From contig NZ_JBGKAD010000003.1 of NCBI RefSeq assembly GCF_041361345.1, forward strand, positions 1 through 64,000: a stretch of 64,000 bases of DNA, given 5' to 3'. Below are positions 43,432-52,617 of the stretch, piece by piece; position 1 is the first letter of the stretch, and every line of letters starts with the position of its first letter. The notes below the pieces were generated by a model. The model did no database searches. It saw nothing but the letters and a program-made list of their open reading frames with translations, and was not told the DNA's origin. This DNA comes from Halobaculum sp. MBLA0147 (GTDB taxonomy: Archaea; Halobacteriota; Halobacteria; Halobacteriales; Haloferacaceae). A program made the translations under genes and the position numbers.

Positions 43432-44292
43432 TCAGTCGTCGTCCGTCAGCGACGGGTGGGTGGGCTGCGGGTCGGGGTGTGGCTCGGCGAACGCCTCGCG
43501 CATCCGCTCGCGGGCCGCCGCCTCGCGGCGCTCGCGTTCCGCCTCGTCGATCTCCTCACAGCCCGGCGGGAGGTCGCGGCCGCGGTCGGTGAAGTAGCCG
43601 TCCGGGGTCACCCAGTCGTGGTAGAACGGCTCGTCGTCCGTCTCGAGGATGGCGACGGCCACCTCCGCGCCGTGCCCGGCACAGACGGCCGCCTGGTGGG
43701 GTTTCTCCGCGAGGCGGCCGGCCGCGTACAGGCCGTCGACCCCGGTGAAGCCGCGTTCGTCCACGTCGAGGAACGACTTCCCGCGGTCGATCACGCCGAC
43801 GCCGGGGACGCCGTCGAGGTACCCCACCTCGTTCTTCGTCGCCGCCACGACCGTCTCGGCGGCGACGGTGTGGCCCGGTTCCGTCTCGACGACGAACCCC
43901 TCGGCCGTCGGGCGGACGGACGCGACGGTCGCCTCGCGGCGGTCGGCACCGGCACCGGCGGCCTGTTCGGCCAGCAGCTCCAGCAGTCGCCGTGCGTTCA
44001 CGCCGGCCGGGAACCCCGGGAAGTTCTCGAGGTGAGCGTTCCGCCGGAGGATAGAGTCCCCGGCGTCGATCACCAGCGTGTCGCGGTCGGCGCGTGCGAG
44101 GAACGTCGCCGCCGAGAGTCCCGCGACGCCGCCGCCGACGATCACGGCGTCTCTGGACTCGTCCGTCTCCGTCCGTGTCTCTCTGTCACTCTCGCTTTCC
44201 GTTCCGCCGTCGCCGATCCCCGTCGTCGCTGCGCCGTCGTCCTCGTTCCCGGTCTTCTCGGTTCCGTCGTCGCCGGACTGTGTCTCGGTCAT
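43432..44292 (-). CDS. Thioredoxin-reductase-like FAD oxidoreductase
   Basis: A 286-aa protein. An acidic low-complexity N-terminus of about 47 residues precedes DAVIVGGGVAGLSAATFLARADRDTLVIDAG (FAD loop). Later blocks are HLENFPGFPAGVNARRLLELLAEQAAGAG and DGLYAAGRLAEKPHQAAVCAGHGAEVAVAI. The thioredoxin-reductase redox CxxC is absent and the NAD(P) domain is short, so it belongs to the reduced TrxR-like group common in haloarchaea. Substrate unknown. The polar C-terminus is helical. ATG start. Confidence 0.88.
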   Translation of the reverse strand: MTETQSGDDGTEKTGNEDDGAATTGIGDGGTESESDRETRTETDESRDAVIVGGGVAGLSAATFLARADRDTLVIDAGDSILRRNAHLENFPGFPAGVNARRLLELLAEQAAGAGADRREATVASVRPTAEGFVVETEPGHTVAAETVVAATKNEVGYLDGVPGVGVIDRGKSFLDVDERGFTGVDGLYAAGRLAEKPHQAAVCAGHGAEVAVAILETDDEPFYHDWVTPDGYFTDRGRDLPPGCEEIDEAERERREAAARERMREAFAEPHPDPQPTHPSLTDDD

Positions 44293-44352
44293 CTGGCGGC
44301 CCGTACGGCTGGCGTGCGAGATAACCCCGTCGACTGGTGGCGAGTGGTCGGG

Positions 44353-44922
44353 TCAGTCGTCGGGCCCGTCGGTCTCGCTACCGGCTCCGTCGGACCGATC
44401 GTTCGACTCGTGGTCTCCGAGGCGCACCGGCCCGTCGCGGTCCTCCCCGGTTGTTCGTCGTTCGAGCCACCCGAACACGGGGACGAACGCCGCCCACACG
44501 AGGACGTGCCCGACGGCGAGCCAGCGGCTCCCGGTGTCGAGCGCCACCTGCGTGGCGTCGAGGGCCGCGATCGGTGCGACGAGCAGTGCGACTACTCTCA
44601 CCGACCCGCCGTCGAGTCGGTCGTACACCACGCCCACGAGAGACCCGACGACGTAACAGATCCCGTACCGCGCCGCGACGACGGCGAGTGCGGTCGTCCA
44701 CAGCCAGACGGTCACGACCGTCGTCGGGTCGAGTCCGAGTGACGCCCGCAGCGCGGCGAGTGGGCCCGCCGGTGTCGACGGCGTCCCGAGGAGGAGTTCG
44801 ACGAGTCGGACGTACGAGCCGCGGCGGTCCAGCACCGCCAGCACCGCGAGCCCACCCGTCGCGAGCCCGACGACACGCCCCGCGTAGACACCCGTCCGCG
44901 CGGGGTCTCGGCGTGTCACCAC
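44353..44922 (-). CDS. Membrane protein, unknown
   Basis: A 189-aa hydrophobic protein with four to five predicted spans (about 12-30, 60-85, 88-105, 110-125 and 130-150) and a polar acidic C-terminal tail of about 35 residues. No recognised family. GTG start at 44922. It is on the same strand as the TrxR-like gene, 60 bp upstream of it. Confidence 0.7.
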   Translation of the reverse strand: MVTRRDPARTGVYAGRVVGLATGGLAVLAVLDRRGSYVRLVELLLGTPSTPAGPLAALRASLGLDPTTVVTVWLWTTALAVVAARYGICYVVGSLVGVVYDRLDGGSVRVVALLVAPIAALDATQVALDTGSRWLAVGHVLVWAAFVPVFGWLERRTTGEDRDGPVRLGDHESNDRSDGAGSETDGPDD

Positions 44923-45001
44923 GGCTGTCGCACAGACGGTGGTGACCGAATCCGTACTCGCACTGGGGTCGGGTGTCGTGCCGCCGCTCGACGCACGGCG
45001 A

Positions 45002-45316
45002 TCACTCCAGTGCCACGGCGGTACCGTACGCGATCACCTCGCTGCCGCCGTTGGCGATGGCGGAACTCTCGAGTCTGACGTTCACGACCGCGTCGGCATC
45101 CAGCGACTCGGCGTCGTCGACGAGTCGTTCGAGCGCCTCGTCGCGGGCGTCGCTCAACAGTTCCGAGTACGCCTTCAACTCGCCGCCGGTGATGTTCCGG
45201 ATCGACTGCGTGATGTCGCGACCGACGTTCCGGGCGCGGACCGTGTTCCCGCGGACGACGCCGAGCGTCTCCGCGACCTCCTCGCCGGGGACGGTCTCCG
45301 TCGTGACGACTTCCAT
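45002..45316 (-). CDS. YbjQ/UPF0145 family protein
   Basis: A 104-aa protein with the full YbjQ pattern: TETVPGEEVAETLGVVRGNTVRARNVGRDI, GGELKAYSELLSDARDEALERL and ADAVVNVRLESS ending in AYGTAVALE. The family forms pentameric rings; it was once called a heavy-metal-binding domain, and its real role is unclear. ATG start with a TATA-like box at the expected leaderless distance. Confidence 0.93.
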   Translation of the reverse strand: MEVVTTETVPGEEVAETLGVVRGNTVRARNVGRDITQSIRNITGGELKAYSELLSDARDEALERLVDDAESLDADAVVNVRLESSAIANGGSEVIAYGTAVALE

Positions 45317-45339
45317 ACGGGTGCCTGGGAGGGAGAGAG

Positions 45340-45345
45340 TATAGT
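45340..45345 (-). promoter_or_regulatory. TATA-like promoter of the ybjQ-like gene
   Basis: Minus strand ACTATA, 24-29 nt before the ATG at 45316. Confidence 0.5.
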
Positions 45346-45480
45346 CACCGGTTCCGTGTCTCAGTGTTCGTAACACGGTCGGCGGGGCACAGTCCGGAGC
45401 CGGTCCCCGGTCCGATCGACGCCCCGAGACCGAACCGACCGACGACACACCGCTCAAGTGGCTGGAGACGTAGTACACCT

Positions 45481-46200
45481 GTGACTCGCAGACGGACCTT
45501 CCTCGGCGCGACGGGGACGAGTATCGTGACACTGCTGGCCGGCTGTGCCGGCACCGACGGCACTGGCGCCGGCACCGAGACCGCCACGGAGACGGCCACC
45601 ACCTCGCCTACGGCGACCCGGACCCCGACGGACTCGCCGACTCCGACGGAGGGGTCCGGCGACGGCTACGGGAGCGGCGACGACGGCTACGGCGGCAGTG
45701 ACGACGGGTACGGTGGTGGCGACGACACCGAGACGCCGACGGACACACCCACAGAGGCGGACACCCCGACGGCGACGGAGTCGGACACGACGACGGGGAC
45801 GGACACCCCCACCGACCCCGCGACGGCGACACCGACCGCCACCGCGACCCCGACGCGAGTAGTAGTGAACAACGTCGGGGCGAGTGCGTGGGAGGTGACG
45901 AACGACACCACCGTCGCCGCGAGCGGCACGGAGAATCCGACGCTGACGCTGCAGGTCGGCGTGCGGTACGTGTTCGAGAACCGCGGGTGGAGCGTCCACC
46001 CGCTGGCGTTCCGCGGCGGTGGCTCGGCGCTGCTCTCGCAGGACGGCGACGGCAGCTACGAGTCCGACGCCGCCGTCGACTGGCGCGACGACGGCGACGA
46101 GGTGGCGTTCACGCTCACGTCCTCGCTCGCGGACGACCTCGACACCTACGTCTGTACGGTCCACGGTGGGATGCGCGGCGACGTGACGACGGAGGGGTGA
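45481..46200 (+). CDS. Halocyanin-like copper lipoprotein
   Basis: A 239-aa protein. The N-terminus TRRRTFLGATGTSIVTLLAGC has a Tat motif and lipobox (Cys22). A spacer of about 100 residues follows, with Thr/Pro-rich stretches and DGYGSGDDGYGG-type repeats. The C-terminal about 95 residues are a cupredoxin fold with type-1 copper ligands His in SVHPLAF and Cys, His and Met in CTVHGGMRG. Likely a surface-attached electron carrier. GTG start at 45481. Confidence 0.85.
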   Translation: MTRRRTFLGATGTSIVTLLAGCAGTDGTGAGTETATETATTSPTATRTPTDSPTPTEGSGDGYGSGDDGYGGSDDGYGGGDDTETPTDTPTEADTPTATESDTTTGTDTPTDPATATPTATATPTRVVVNNVGASAWEVTNDTTVAASGTENPTLTLQVGVRYVFENRGWSVHPLAFRGGGSALLSQDGDGSYESDAAVDWRDDGDEVAFTLTSSLADDLDTYVCTVHGGMRGDVTTEG

Positions 46201-46233
46201 GTTCCAGCGCCCCCACGGTGAGTGTCCGAGGGG

Positions 46234-47622
46234 TCAGTCGACGAACTCGACACCGCTGAACTCGAACCGCGCTCCCCCGTCGGCTCCGTCGACGATCGAG
46301 ACTGTCCAGCCGTGTGCCTCGGCGATCCGTCTGACGATGGTCAGTCCGAACCCCGTCCCCTCGCGCGTGGAGGTGTGTCCGGGCTCGAACACCCGCTCGC
46401 GCTCTTCCTCGGGAATTCCAGGCCCACTGTCTTCGACGTACAGTTCGTGGTCGTCCGAACGCCCGACACGGACGGTCACGTTGGTGCCACCGTGGTCCAG
46501 TGCGTTCCGAAAGAGGTTCTCGAAGACGTGCTGGAGTCGACTCCGATCGCCGACGACCGTCACGTCGGACTCGAGTTCGACCGCTGCAGCGCCCGCGTCT
46601 ACGTTCTCCCAACACGACTCGACGAGATCACCCAGTGGCACCGGCTCCGACTCCGAGACGACCTGTCCCTGTTTGGCGAGAGTGAGTGTGTCGTCGACGA
46701 TCTCCTCCATCCGGTCGAGGGATCTACTCACCGGTGGGACGTGTTCGCTGTCGACCTCGTCGGCGAGTAGCTCCGTCCGTGCCTGTGCGACGCTGAGTGG
46801 GTTACGCAGGTCGTGTGAGACGACACTCGCGAACTCCTCGAGTTGTTCGTTCTGGCTCTCGAGCTGCCGCTCTCGCTTGACCCGCTCGGTGACGTTCCGC
46901 GTGATCCCGATGATCCGTGTCACGTCACCGCCCTCGACGACCGGCGTGAGCACGGTCTGCCAGAAGCGTGCTCCCGTCTCGACCGGGACCTCCTCCTGGT
47001 ACGAGATCGGCTCGCCGGCCGCTGCACACCGCTCGTAGTTGGCACGCAGCTCCGTGCCGAGTTCCTCACCGAACACCTCGACCGGCGTCTCTCCGCGGAC
47101 ATCCTCGGTCGTGATTCCGGTCTGTTCTTCGTAGGACCGGTTCAGCCGGTCGAAGCGGTACACTCGTCCGTCCTCGGTCGACTCGACGTCGAGGAAGAAG
47201 ATGTTGTCTTCGACGGACTGGAGTAGTGTCCGGTACTCTTCGGCGAGACCGCGGTACCGCCGCCGCTCTCGTCGCCGCAGTGAGATGTCGCGGCTGTTGA
47301 CGAGAATCCCGTCGATGTCTGGGTCGTCGAGACGGTTCTGGATCGTCGCCTCGATCCAACACCACGAGCCGTCTGCCCGACGGAACCGCGTCTCGACCAC
47401 CTCGATCTCGTCTGGGTTCGACCGGACGGTCTCGATCGCGTCTGCGACGGTGTCACGGTCGTCGGGGTGTTGGTACTCGAACCCGACCTCGCCGACCAAC
47501 TCCTCGGGCTCGTACCCGAGGGTCCGAGTCACGGAGGGACTCACGTACGTGATCTCCCCGTCCGCGTCGATCACCGTCGGGATGTCGGACGACTCCTCGA
47601 CGAGCTTTCGATGAAGGCCCAC
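46234..47622 (-). CDS. Two-PAS sensor histidine kinase
   Basis: A 462-aa soluble kinase. PAS1 is at about 10-120 (PTVIDADGEITYVSPSVTRTLGYEPEELVG), PAS2 at about 130-245, HisKA at about 255-320 with SHDLRNPLSVAQART and HATPase at about 355-460 with FENLFRNALDHGG, VEDSGPGIP and GFGLTIV; all boxes are intact. The GTG at 47622 is chosen because the first PAS helix follows it; the longer in-frame extension to 47793 is Arg-rich and non-conserved. It is divergent from the ArsR/zinc-ribbon gene. No cognate response regulator is adjacent. Confidence 0.85.
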   Translation of the reverse strand: MGLHRKLVEESSDIPTVIDADGEITYVSPSVTRTLGYEPEELVGEVGFEYQHPDDRDTVADAIETVRSNPDEIEVVETRFRRADGSWCWIEATIQNRLDDPDIDGILVNSRDISLRRRERRRYRGLAEEYRTLLQSVEDNIFFLDVESTEDGRVYRFDRLNRSYEEQTGITTEDVRGETPVEVFGEELGTELRANYERCAAAGEPISYQEEVPVETGARFWQTVLTPVVEGGDVTRIIGITRNVTERVKRERQLESQNEQLEEFASVVSHDLRNPLSVAQARTELLADEVDSEHVPPVSRSLDRMEEIVDDTLTLAKQGQVVSESEPVPLGDLVESCWENVDAGAAAVELESDVTVVGDRSRLQHVFENLFRNALDHGGTNVTVRVGRSDDHELYVEDSGPGIPEEERERVFEPGHTSTREGTGFGLTIVRRIAEAHGWTVSIVDGADGGARFEFSGVEFVD

Positions 47623-47776
47623 TGTTACGTTCGAATGATGCGGCCTAGGTACATAACTGAAACGCAGGCTCGGATCGACGCGTCGCCTGTGGTTCGGTCC
47701 GAACGACGTACGCCGCGTCGAATACGTCTCTTCGGGGCGAATACTCTGGAGTGTACCAGTGATCGGTCCGATAGTG

Positions 47777-47798
47777 TTGTAAATGTGAGGCATTATCG
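47777..47798 (+). promoter_or_regulatory. AT-rich promoter element shared with the YeeE leader
   Basis: A 22-bp stretch that matches 37279-37300 at 18 of 22 positions, including TGTGA followed 4 nt later by TTAT. It lies 92 nt upstream of the ArsR-like gene. It may be a regulator site or only a shared promoter form. Confidence 0.35.
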
Positions 47799-47889
47799 TT
47801 CACTGGCTCCCTACCTCGGGTCCACCGGCGCACGTTCGAGTCGTCGGGGTCCCGTCACCCTGATTGCGGCGGGGCTCTTCGGCAGCGGT

Positions 47890-48831
47890 GTGACGCGAGA
47901 GCGAGGGGACGGAGTGGGTGACGACGGAGACGCTGACGAGGCCGCCCGCGAGGCGTTCGCGCTGTTGGGCCACGACCTCCGACTGGAGATCGTGTTGGCG
48001 TTGTTGGAACGGTGGCGCGCGGCGGCGACCGAACCGACGGGGTACGCGGACCTGATGCGTGCGGTCGGCCTCGAAGACAGTGGGAAGTTCAACTACCACC
48101 TCCAGAAGCTCCGTGGGGTGTACGTCCGCAAGACCGACGAGGGGTACGTCCCGACCGCCGCCGCGACCGCACTGTACCGCGCCGTGCTCGGGAGCCGCCC
48201 CACGACGGACGACGACGTGACGCTCGACGGTCCCGACGCGTCGTGTCCTGCCTGTGGGACGGACCTGGCGGCGACGTACGAACACGGATTCCTCGAGGTG
48301 ACGTGTCCGGACTGTGGCTCGGAACGTCCACACGTCAGTTTCCCGCTGCCGCGCAACGCCCTCGCCGGGCGGACGGAAACGGAGGTGTACGGAGCCGTGG
48401 CCGACCGCGTCCACGGCTTCGCGGACCTCGTGCGTCGGGGACAGTGTCCCTACTGTGCCGGGACGGTCTCCGTCTCGATCGACCCCGAGGCGGTGGACCG
48501 CCCGGCACCGGAGGCGGTCGACACCGACGCCCACGCCGTCGGCTTCGACGACGCGCTCCGGTTCGACTGTGACCGGTGTTCGCTCGTACTCGTGCCGAGT
48601 TTCACCGGCGCGCTCGCACGCGAGCCGCGGGTGGTAGCGACCCTGCGGTCGATCGGTGTCGACACCGAGGACTCGCCGCCGTGGGTGCTGCCACTGCCGG
48701 GGAGAGAACTCCGGAGTCGAGATCCGCTCCGCGTCGCGTTGACGTGGACGACGGACGGGGGAACTGCGACCGTCGTCGTCGACGACACGGTCGCGGTGGT
48801 CTCCACCGAGACCGCGACTGCGCCCGAGTAG
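47890..48831 (+). CDS. ArsR-like winged helix plus zinc-ribbon protein
   Basis: A 313-aa protein. The N-terminal winged helix (FALLGHDLRLEIVLALLERW then YADLMRAVGLEDSGKFNYHLQKLRGVYVRKTDEGYV) is of the haloarchaeal ArsR/DUF7347 type. It is followed by a zinc ribbon (CPACG then CPDCG), a helical segment, a second ribbon with CPYC and CDRC, and a C-terminal beta domain (LRVALTWTTDGGTATVVVDD) as in DUF7351. Ligand unknown. The GTG at 47890 is chosen; sequence before it is non-coding in character. Confidence 0.85.
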   Translation: MTRERGDGVGDDGDADEAAREAFALLGHDLRLEIVLALLERWRAAATEPTGYADLMRAVGLEDSGKFNYHLQKLRGVYVRKTDEGYVPTAAATALYRAVLGSRPTTDDDVTLDGPDASCPACGTDLAATYEHGFLEVTCPDCGSERPHVSFPLPRNALAGRTETEVYGAVADRVHGFADLVRRGQCPYCAGTVSVSIDPEAVDRPAPEAVDTDAHAVGFDDALRFDCDRCSLVLVPSFTGALAREPRVVATLRSIGVDTEDSPPWVLPLPGRELRSRDPLRVALTWTTDGGTATVVVDDTVAVVSTETATAPE

Positions 48832-49013
48832 CCTCCGCGAGGCACGGACCCGCCAGTGGTCGTCCTCACTGCGTCAGACACACCCCGTGTGCGAAGTGAT
48901 TTTTCGCCAGACGGAACCGCCGTGTCGACGACTCCCCGGTCGGTCTCCCTGTCGGACCCGTGGGGGCAACGACAACGTCCCACGACCACTCACTCGTTCA
49001 CTCGCTCACCCGC

Positions 49014-49700
49014 TCACTCCGCCTGCGCGAGGTGTGGTTCGAGGTCGTCGAGCAACTCGCCCAGCGAGTCGGCGGCGAACCGCGGCGACGCGGGTGGGAA
49101 CACCTCGTCGTCGTTGAACGGACGGCGGACGAACGCACCGTCGATGCCGGCGCGCCGCGCCGCCTTCACGTCGGACGCGCGGTCGCCGACGTAGACGGCG
49201 CTGTCGGCGTCGAGGTCCCGCAGGGCGGCCTCCAGGTACGTCGGGTTCGGCTTCCGGTAGTCGTACTCCGAGAGGCGCGTCGAGAGCCCGTACACCGTGT
49301 CGAAACTGTCCGCGAGGTCGTAGCTGTTCAGGACCGTCTCCACCGCGGGCTGGAGGTTGTTCGAGACCACGCCCGTCGGCACCGGGATGTCGTCGACCCG
49401 GCGCGCGTCGTCGTAGAGGTTCTTCTCGTTCCGCTGGACGGCCGTCGCCTGCTTGCTCGCGAGCACCTCGTCGCGGTGCTGCCAGACCTCCTCGAAGTCG
49501 ATCCCGTACTCCGCATCGAAGTGCTCCAGCGCCCGGTCCGGCGTCCCCTCCAGGTGTCTGATCGCTCGGTACTCGTACCCCATCGGGTCCGTGATGTCGA
49601 AAGCAGAGAGCGTCTCCTCCGCCGTCTCGTCGAACACCCACTGTGGGGTGCGCTCGACGAGAACTCCGTCCATGTCGAACACGACCGCGTCGTACGCCAT
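49014..49700 (-). CDS. HAD-family phosphatase (phosphoglycolate phosphatase-like)
   Basis: A 228-aa HAD hydrolase. Motif I is VVFDMDGVL (nucleophile Asp), motif II is TGVVSNN, motif III Lys is in YDYRKPNPTYLEAAL and motif IV is AVYVGDRASDVKAARRAG. The cap domain is helical. The substrate is a small phosphate ester and cannot be named. ATG at 49700 chosen; a GTG at 49709 adds three residues. It ends near a CACTCGTT/CACTCGCT short repeat (48989-49020) in the 182-bp gap upstream. Confidence 0.9.
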   Translation of the reverse strand: MAYDAVVFDMDGVLVERTPQWVFDETAEETLSAFDITDPMGYEYRAIRHLEGTPDRALEHFDAEYGIDFEEVWQHRDEVLASKQATAVQRNEKNLYDDARRVDDIPVPTGVVSNNLQPAVETVLNSYDLADSFDTVYGLSTRLSEYDYRKPNPTYLEAALRDLDADSAVYVGDRASDVKAARRAGIDGAFVRRPFNDDEVFPPASPRFAADSLGELLDDLEPHLAQAE

Positions 49701-49952
49701 CGTCCCCACTCACGCGACCGGGAGGGATAACGCTCCCGCAGTAGAACGGCGCACGTCGTCACCGATCCGACGGTCGATCGCCGCCTCGCCGACCGAACTC
49801 TCTGTATGGTTAGCCGCGACTTTCAAGCCAAGCAGTGTCGTAGTCACTCACAGACGCGGGCGACGGCTCGTGACGCTCCCCGTCGTTCGCACTGCCCGCC
49901 GTGGCTCCGGAGACGGCGGGCACGCCACCGACCGCACCGACGACACACTACG

Positions 49953-50945
49953 ATGGCACCGACACACGACGGCAGGCGACTGGACTCGCGGCCCACGGAC
50001 ACGGACGAGTCCGAGGTCGACCGAGACGAGCAGCGACGCGGCGAACGAGCGGACGGCGGGGGGTCTCGGGACCGCGGTGCAACCCGAGACGACGACGGAG
50101 ACGGGCCCGACGCGGACGTAGACCGGGGCGACGACAGGGACGGAGAGACGGCAGACGCGGAGCGGCGTGGGGACGCACACGCACACGGAGACGAGGTCTG
50201 TGCTCGCGACGGCGGGGCGGTTCCAGAGCAGACGGCTACCGACTACCCGGGGGCGGCGGACACCGACGGAGACGACGCGGTGCGACTGGACGGCGAGACG
50301 GTCGCCAGCGTCGTCTCGCACGACCTGCGGAACCCGCTCGACGTGGCGAAGGCGAACCTCCAGGTGGCACGCGAGACCGGCGAGGACGAGTACCTCGCGG
50401 CGGTCGCGGACGCCCACGACCGGATGGAGGAGATCATCGACGACGTGCTCGCACTCGCTCGCGTCGGCGAGGTGACCGACACCGAGCCGGTGGCGTTGGC
50501 GACGGTCGTCGAGCACGCCTGGGGCTCGGTGGCGACCGACGACGCCGAACTCCGGATCGAGGGACCGCTCCCGACGGCCGTCGGCGACGCCGACACGCTC
50601 GAACGCCTCTTCGAGAACCTCTTCCGCAACAGCGTCGAACACGCCGGCGACGCGCCCACGGTGTGTGTCGGCCGTCTCGACGCGACGGAGGAGGAGGCGC
50701 CTGCGGCGGCAGAGCCGCCGTCCGCGGTTGGCTTCTACGTCGCCGACGACGGCCCGGGTATCCCCGTCGCGGAGCGGGAGCGCGTGTTCGAGTCCGGTTA
50801 CTCCGCGGACGGGACCGGGACCGGTCTCGGGCTCGCCATCGCACGACGGATCGTGAGCGCACACGGTTGGTCCGTGGCGGCCGTCGACGGCGACGGGGGT
50901 GCCCGGTTCGAGGTGACTGGGCTGGACGATCCGTCGTCGGCGTAG
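49953..50945 (+). CDS. Histidine kinase without a sensor domain
   Basis: A 330-aa soluble kinase. The first about 108 residues are a disordered Asp/Arg/Gly-rich segment with no fold seen. Then HisKA (TVASVVSHDLRNPLDVAKANL, about 113-175) and HATPase (about 215-325) with FENLFRNSVEHAG, VADDGPGIP and GTGLGLAIA, all intact. The input must come from a partner. It is close in sequence to the kinase domain at 46234. The Bat-type gene starts 59 bp downstream on the same strand, so the two are probably one operon. ATG at 49953. The 252-bp gap before it holds no visible gene. Confidence 0.85.
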   Translation: MAPTHDGRRLDSRPTDTDESEVDRDEQRRGERADGGGSRDRGATRDDDGDGPDADVDRGDDRDGETADAERRGDAHAHGDEVCARDGGAVPEQTATDYPGAADTDGDDAVRLDGETVASVVSHDLRNPLDVAKANLQVARETGEDEYLAAVADAHDRMEEIIDDVLALARVGEVTDTEPVALATVVEHAWGSVATDDAELRIEGPLPTAVGDADTLERLFENLFRNSVEHAGDAPTVCVGRLDATEEEAPAAAEPPSAVGFYVADDGPGIPVAERERVFESGYSADGTGTGLGLAIARRIVSAHGWSVAAVDGDGGARFEVTGLDDPSSA

Positions 50946-51004
50946 CGCCGCCTCGGACTCACCACACCGACAATCACATATTCCACGAGTGGGAGAGGTA
51001 GACG

Positions 51005-52570
51005 ATGGAGTCGCTGTCTGGCTGTCCGGTGGGGGTCCTCGACGTGACTGCCGCGGGTCGCGTCGCTGCCGCGAACGACACCGTCGTCGAGGTGCTCGAC
51101 ACGGACCACGACACACTGGCGGAGGCGCACGTCGACGACGTGTTCCCACACTCCGTCGAGCGGACACTCCCGCGTGCGTTCGCCGACGCCGACGGTGACC
51201 CGACGGCACACGAGTTCGAGGAGTACTACCCGGGACTGGAGCGGTGGCTCGCGGTGACGGTGGACCCGGACGCCGTCGACGACGGTGCCCGCGTGTACGT
51301 CGACGACGTGACGGATCGCCGGTCGCGTCGCCGCGAGGCGGAGGCGTTGCGCGCCGAACTCGACCAGATGGCGGTGATCTCGGAGTTGGTCTCCGAGATC
51401 CTGGTCGAACTCGTCGGCGCGACGACACGTGAGGGGATCGCGGAGACCGTCGTCCGCCGACTCGGCGAGACGGACCGCTACGAGTTCGCCTGGTTCGGGG
51501 AACGAGAGATCGGCGGCGACGACGTGGTCATCCGTGCCTCGGCGGGGACGACCGACGACACGATCGACTGCGTCCGGCAGAGTCTCGACGGCGACGCCGT
51601 CGGCCCCGAGGAACGCGCGATGGAGACGGGGGAGGTCCGACTCGTCGCGCCCGTCGCCGACGACCCCTCGGTGCCGGAACCCGTCCGGCAGACCGCGTTC
51701 GCGAACGGGCTCCAGTCGTTGTTGTCGATCCCGCTGGTGTACGGCGACACCGTCTACGGGATCGTCGGCGTGTACGCGACGGAGGAGGAGGCGTTCTCCG
51801 GGCGCGAGCGGGCCAGTTTCGAGACGCTGGGCCAGGTCGCGGGGTTCGCGATCAACGCCGCCCGCCACCGCAACCTCCTGTTGTCGGACACGGTCACCGA
51901 GTTGACGCTGGAGTACTCGGCCGCGAACTGCCCGCTCGCGGACGTGTCGGCGTCGTTCGACACGGACGTGGCGCTCGACGGCGTCGTTCCCCAAGACGGC
52001 GGTGGACTGCTCTGTTACGTGACGACCGCCGACGCGGACGCCGAGACGGTGGCCGACGACCTCGCAGAGTGCGAAGGCGTCGTCCGCACGCGAGTCGTCG
52101 CCGAGGGCACTGGCGGATCGGTCGAGGTGGAGTTCACCGGCGGGACGCCGCTGGTCGCGGCCTCCTCGCTCGGCGGGACGATCCAGTCGGCGACGTACGC
52201 CGACGGTCGCGGGGAGATGATCGTCGAGTTGTCGCCCAGCGAGGACGTGCGGCGGATCTCCGAGACGATCAAGCGGGAGTTCGACGCGAACCTCGCGGCG
52301 AAACAGCAACGCGAACGGTCCGTTACCACCGAGCGGGACGTACAGGACGCGCTCGGTGATCGACTGACGGACAAACAGGAGGAGGCGCTGCGGACGGCGT
52401 TCTTCGCGGACTACTTCGAGTCGCCGCGTGGCAGCACCGCCGAGGAGGTCGCCACCTCGCTGGACATCACCGCGCCGACGCTGTTGTACCACCTGCGCGC
52501 CGGCCAGCGCAAGCTGCTGTCGTCGTTCTTCGAGGAGTCGCGCGAGCGGACGCTCGACGAGGCCGACTGA
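51005..52570 (+). CDS. Bat-type PAS-GAF-HTH transcription regulator
   Basis: A 521-aa protein. It has a short PAS (about 5-100), GAF (about 115-285: ISELVSEILVELVGATTREGIAETV, then SLLSIPLVYGDTVYGIVGVYA), a bacterio-opsin-activator beta domain (about 290-440) and a C-terminal HTH_10 (about 455-510: LTDKQEEALRTAFFADYFESPRGSTAEEVATSLDITAPTLLYHLRAGQRKLL). Bat proteins link light or oxygen to bacteriorhodopsin and carotenoid expression, but most haloarchaeal paralogs have unknown targets. ATG with GAGAGGT upstream. It follows the sensor-less kinase. Confidence 0.93.
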   Translation: MESLSGCPVGVLDVTAAGRVAAANDTVVEVLDTDHDTLAEAHVDDVFPHSVERTLPRAFADADGDPTAHEFEEYYPGLERWLAVTVDPDAVDDGARVYVDDVTDRRSRRREAEALRAELDQMAVISELVSEILVELVGATTREGIAETVVRRLGETDRYEFAWFGEREIGGDDVVIRASAGTTDDTIDCVRQSLDGDAVGPEERAMETGEVRLVAPVADDPSVPEPVRQTAFANGLQSLLSIPLVYGDTVYGIVGVYATEEEAFSGRERASFETLGQVAGFAINAARHRNLLLSDTVTELTLEYSAANCPLADVSASFDTDVALDGVVPQDGGGLLCYVTTADADAETVADDLAECEGVVRTRVVAEGTGGSVEVEFTGGTPLVAASSLGGTIQSATYADGRGEMIVELSPSEDVRRISETIKREFDANLAAKQQRERSVTTERDVQDALGDRLTDKQEEALRTAFFADYFESPRGSTAEEVATSLDITAPTLLYHLRAGQRKLLSSFFEESRERTLDEAD

Positions 52571-52617
52571 CGAGGTGGACGGCGTTCACTCGGGGCTGTC
52601 GACGAGGTAGACGCCGT
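52571..52617. repeat. Short imperfect direct repeat in the intergenic gap
   Basis: CGAGGTGGACGGCGTTCAC is repeated as CGAGGTAGACGCCGTTCAC about 31 bp later, between the convergent Bat-type and response-regulator genes. Confidence 0.6.

Noticed and set aside
50798-52492. 564-codon minus-strand frame opposite the Bat-type gene
   Set aside because: The Bat protein has PAS, GAF and HTH_10 on the plus strand; the mirror frame has no recognisable motif.
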